Assembly (NCBI GenBank): GCA_030608985.1
Contig: JAUWDC010000075.1
Location: forward strand, 1 to 6,330
DNA from: Desulfobia sp.
Lineage (GTDB): Bacteria; Desulfobacterota; Desulfobulbia; Desulfobulbales; SURF-16
Reading direction: 5' to 3'
Length of the DNA: 6,330 bases
Part shown: positions 6,135 to 6,330 of the stretch, piece by piece
Position numbering within the stretch: the first letter of the stretch is position 1
Layout of the letters: every line of letters starts with the position of its first letter
The notes under the pieces: model-generated
Databases searched by the model: none
The model's input: the letters and a program-made list of their open reading frames with translations, nothing else
Told to the model about the DNA's origin: nothing
Made by a program: the position numbers and the translations under genes

Positions 6135-6248
6135 TACGTTACTCTGATTAAAATAATTACCACTTTCGTAAAGTTAAAAAAGATGCCCTCGCAAAAAAAT
6201 CATCGCTCGTAATGTTGAAGATGGCTAAGTTAAAACTTTGATACACAT

Positions 6249-6254
6249 AAGGAG
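6249..6254 (+). promoter_or_regulatory. Shine-Dalgarno of the thioredoxin gene
   Basis: AAGGAG on the plus strand, 7 nt before the ATG at 6262. It is a strong site that confirms the start of the partial gene at the right edge. Confidence 0.8.
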
Positions 6255-6261
6255 AGAACAG

Positions 6262-6330
6262 ATGGCAGGAGATAACGTGACACACGTAACAGATAGTAAT
6301 TTTGATCAGGAGGTCCTCAAGTCGGACCTG
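6262..6330 (+). CDS. trxA: Thioredoxin, N-terminal fragment (cut by window end)
   Basis: The first 23 codons are open to the window edge and read MAGDNVTHVTDSNFDQEVLK, then SDL. The pattern V-x-x-V-T-D-x-x-F-x-x-E-V-L-x-S is the standard opening of bacterial thioredoxin TrxA, a cytoplasmic dithiol reductant that serves ribonucleotide reductase and general disulfide reduction. The active-site WCGPC would lie just beyond the window and is not visible. It is transcribed divergently from the activase gene, so a shared regulatory region is possible, but a functional link is not implied. Confidence 0.85.
   Translation, partial: MAGDNVTHVTDSNFDQEVLKSDL

Noticed and set aside
6215..6242. TTGAAG and TTTGAT as the thioredoxin promoter
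   Set aside because: The transcript would start within the Shine-Dalgarno sequence, leaving no usable leader.

Overview
The window looks like chromosomal DNA from an anaerobic bacterium with corrinoid-dependent one-carbon metabolism. The most likely source is a sulfate-reducing or sulfur-disproportionating member of the Desulfobacterota, perhaps Desulfobulbales. This placement is inferred from protein flavour and gene content (AcsE-type methyltransferase, RACo-type corrinoid activase, class II DAHP synthase, mid-range GC). No phylogenetic marker is present to confirm it.

Layout from right to left, because almost everything lies on the minus strand. At the right edge, on the plus strand, is the first 23 codons of a thioredoxin gene. 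It is transcribed divergently from a minus-strand series across a gap of about 250 bp that carries candidate back-to-back promoters. The minus-strand series starts with a 645-aa RACo-type activase: an N-terminal [2Fe-2S] ferredoxin fused to an ASKHA ATPase. A family 2 glycosyltransferase follows after only 6 nt. Next, behind its own predicted promoter, comes a methyltetrahydrofolate:corrinoid methyltransferase of the AcsE type, which ends in a strong intrinsic terminator. Beyond the terminator is a 196-aa protein resembling the N-terminal nuclease domain of HsdR, but apparently without the PD-(D/E)XK catalytic residues. A 107-bp near-perfect palindrome with IS66-like ends comes next. The last gene is a class II 3-deoxy-D-arabino-heptulosonate-7-phosphate synthase, the entry enzyme of the shikimate pathway. 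The leftmost ~100 bp hold only small hairpins.

Functionally, the methyltransferase moves a methyl group from methyl-tetrahydrofolate to Co(I) of a corrinoid protein. The RACo protein would return accidentally oxidised Co(II) to Co(I) at the expense of ATP. They therefore form a plausible module, probably serving the Wood-Ljungdahl (CODH/ACS) pathway, although no CODH/ACS or corrinoid-protein gene is visible here. Their predicted promoters share an 11-nt stretch around the -35 box. The glycosyltransferase and the HsdR-like protein sit inside this module without an obvious biochemical link. The HsdR-like protein is the least understood gene in the window.
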